From: Paraburkholderia dinghuensis
GTDB lineage: Bacteria > Pseudomonadota > Gammaproteobacteria > Burkholderiales > Burkholderiaceae
Direction: 5' to 3'
Length of the DNA: 64,000 bases
Assembly (NCBI RefSeq): GCF_003837865.1
Contig: NZ_RQIS01000004.1
Span: 124,001-188,000 of the forward strand
Shown: in pieces, positions 60,742-64,000 of the stretch
Position numbering within the stretch: the stretch's first letter is position 1
How the letters are laid out: each line of letters opens with the position of its first letter
Position numbers and translations under genes: made by a program
Notes under the pieces: model-generated
Seen by the model: only the letters and a program-made list of their open reading frames with translations
Told to the model about the DNA's origin: nothing
Databases searched by the model: none

Positions 60742-61069
60742 TGGCCCGACGTGGCCTGGCTGGGCAGGGTGAACCCCAGTCGGCGCATGGGTAAGCTGTT
60801 ACGTACCCATGCGCCTTCCGTGGCTGCGTCCCCGTTGGGCTTCTTTTATTGCCCAGGTTTCGGGCCGTGGCTCCGGCGGATTGCCGGATCAAGAGGCTGG
60901 CCGGATTGTGTCCGGCCAAGCCGCGGCCTTACCCTGTCCTCCCGTTTTGTCCTGCCTGTCGCGGACATCTTTGATGCACGCCGGGCCGCGCCTGTGGCCG
61001 GTGAGCCCCCGCCAGGGTCACGCTTTCCGGCCACGGCGCCGCCTGACGGCACCGGTACTGCCAATAGCT
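60742..61069. other. uspA-aceA convergent intergenic region
   Basis: About 330 bp without a gene, between convergent uspA (+) and aceA (-). It holds a 12-bp perfect inverted repeat (60782-60793 with 60804-60815, GGCGCATGGGTA) around a 10-base loop. A second imperfect GGCTGGCCGGA hairpin lies near 60894-60922. Neither has a good T-run, so these are possible terminators of unusual form. Confidence 0.5.
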
Positions 61070-62377
<1,308 letters not shown>

Positions 62378-62691
62378 GGTGTGCTCCTTCGTTTGCCCGA
62401 TAAGTAAGACCAGTCTGACTCGTTGACTCGACGATGAGAGACGCTTCGGGTGGTTTTCGCGCGTTTCGTTTCGTCAAGTCTTATATAAGAGTCTAGGCAA
62501 ATCGATCTGGACGCGACAGACCGTTGGAGGGATTTGATGATAATTTTTAAATCATTAAAATCAATTGTTTGCGCATGTTATTTCGCGATGAGAAATGCAA
62601 TTTCCCATGCTGCAACAGCGCGCTTTGTGCCACGCAGCACGATTTTTTACGAAGCAAAAATTTTTTTCGTATCGTGAAATGCCGGCGGAGA
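62378..62691 (-). promoter_or_regulatory. aceA upstream control region
   Basis: AT-rich by the standard of this genome, especially 62530-62580. It contains a perfect 12-bp palindrome TCTTATATAAGA at 62479-62490. No standard -35/-10 pair is evident. The palindrome is a candidate operator or -10 region for carbon-source control of the shunt. Confidence 0.45.
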
Positions 62692-62722
62692 TAAAAAAAG
62701 ACCGGTGACGAAGCACCGGCCT
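62692..62722 (-). terminator. Terminator after the RhlE-type helicase gene
   Basis: On the minus strand GGCCGGTG and CACCGGTC form an 8-bp stem (one G-T pair), followed by a seven-base T-run. It lies about 60 bp after the stop of the helicase gene. Confidence 0.85.
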
Positions 62723-62785
62723 TTCAGGAGTCGCTGCGGGAGCAGGGCGCGAAATGCGCTGTCGTGCTCCCGGGCGTGGTCGCGA

Positions 62786-64000
<1,215 letters not shown>

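Overview
This window is a stretch of conserved core chromosome from a GC-rich betaproteobacterium, most likely Burkholderia sensu lato (Paraburkholderia, Caballeronia or a close relative). The evidence is the gene order ispG-hisS-yfgM-bamB-der-hfq-hflX-hflK-hflC-hisZ-purA, a yejABEF transporter, the MutS, FabI and GltX sequence types, and GC-rich third codon positions throughout. I see no prophage, insertion sequence, CRISPR array, rRNA operon or toxin/defence island, and no convincing undescribed multi-gene system. The points worth checking are small: gene remnants, leader structures and low-complexity proteins.

Layout. 1-11819 (+): isoprenoid synthesis (ispG, cut by the window edge), hisS, the outer-membrane/secretion helpers yfgM and bamB, the ribosome GTPase der, hfq, hflX, the FtsH-regulating hflKC pair, a small DUF2065 protein and hisZ. 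11972-16072 (+): purA, a phosphoribosyltransferase and the kup potassium transporter. 16198-18540 (-): tex. 18703-22310 (+): a secreted Gln-rich coiled-coil protein, a DUF465 protein and a DinG-type helicase. 22564-24278 (-): an Ala/Pro repeat lipoprotein and a RoxA-type ribosomal oxygenase, divergent from a SlyD-like isomerase. 24945-30228 (-): a secreted phosphoesterase-like protein, mutS and suhB. 30699-32620 (+): trmJ and cysE. 32675-35473 (-): lpxH, two cyclophilins and a TPR protein. 35737-42616 (+): cysS, an AlkA-type glycosylase with a basic tail, accA, tilS and lysC, followed by tRNA-Ser.

43321-43674 is a small His-rich secreted protein, and fabI (-) lies divergent from yejABEF (+, 44681-50404). 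Next come an NlpC/P60 hydrolase, a patatin lipoprotein (-), gltX and a five-tRNA cluster (Ala, Glu, Asp, Glu, Asp) with near-consensus promoters. A GNAT, an AraC regulator (-), a RraA-family protein and a gamma-glutamylcyclotransferase-like protein follow. The last part holds the glyoxylate shunt genes aceB (-) and aceA (-). They are separated by a uspA gene and by two abutting gene remnants, the C-terminal ends of a type II haloacid dehalogenase (-) and of a LysR regulator (+). The window closes inside a RhlE-type RNA helicase (-).

Most genes are housekeeping: translation (hisS, cysS, gltX, tilS, trmJ, tRNAs), envelope biogenesis (bamB, lpxH, fabI, accA, cyclophilins), RNA metabolism (hfq, hflX, tex, rhlE) and DNA repair (mutS, dinG-like, alkA). 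All calls come from reading motifs; no database search was run.
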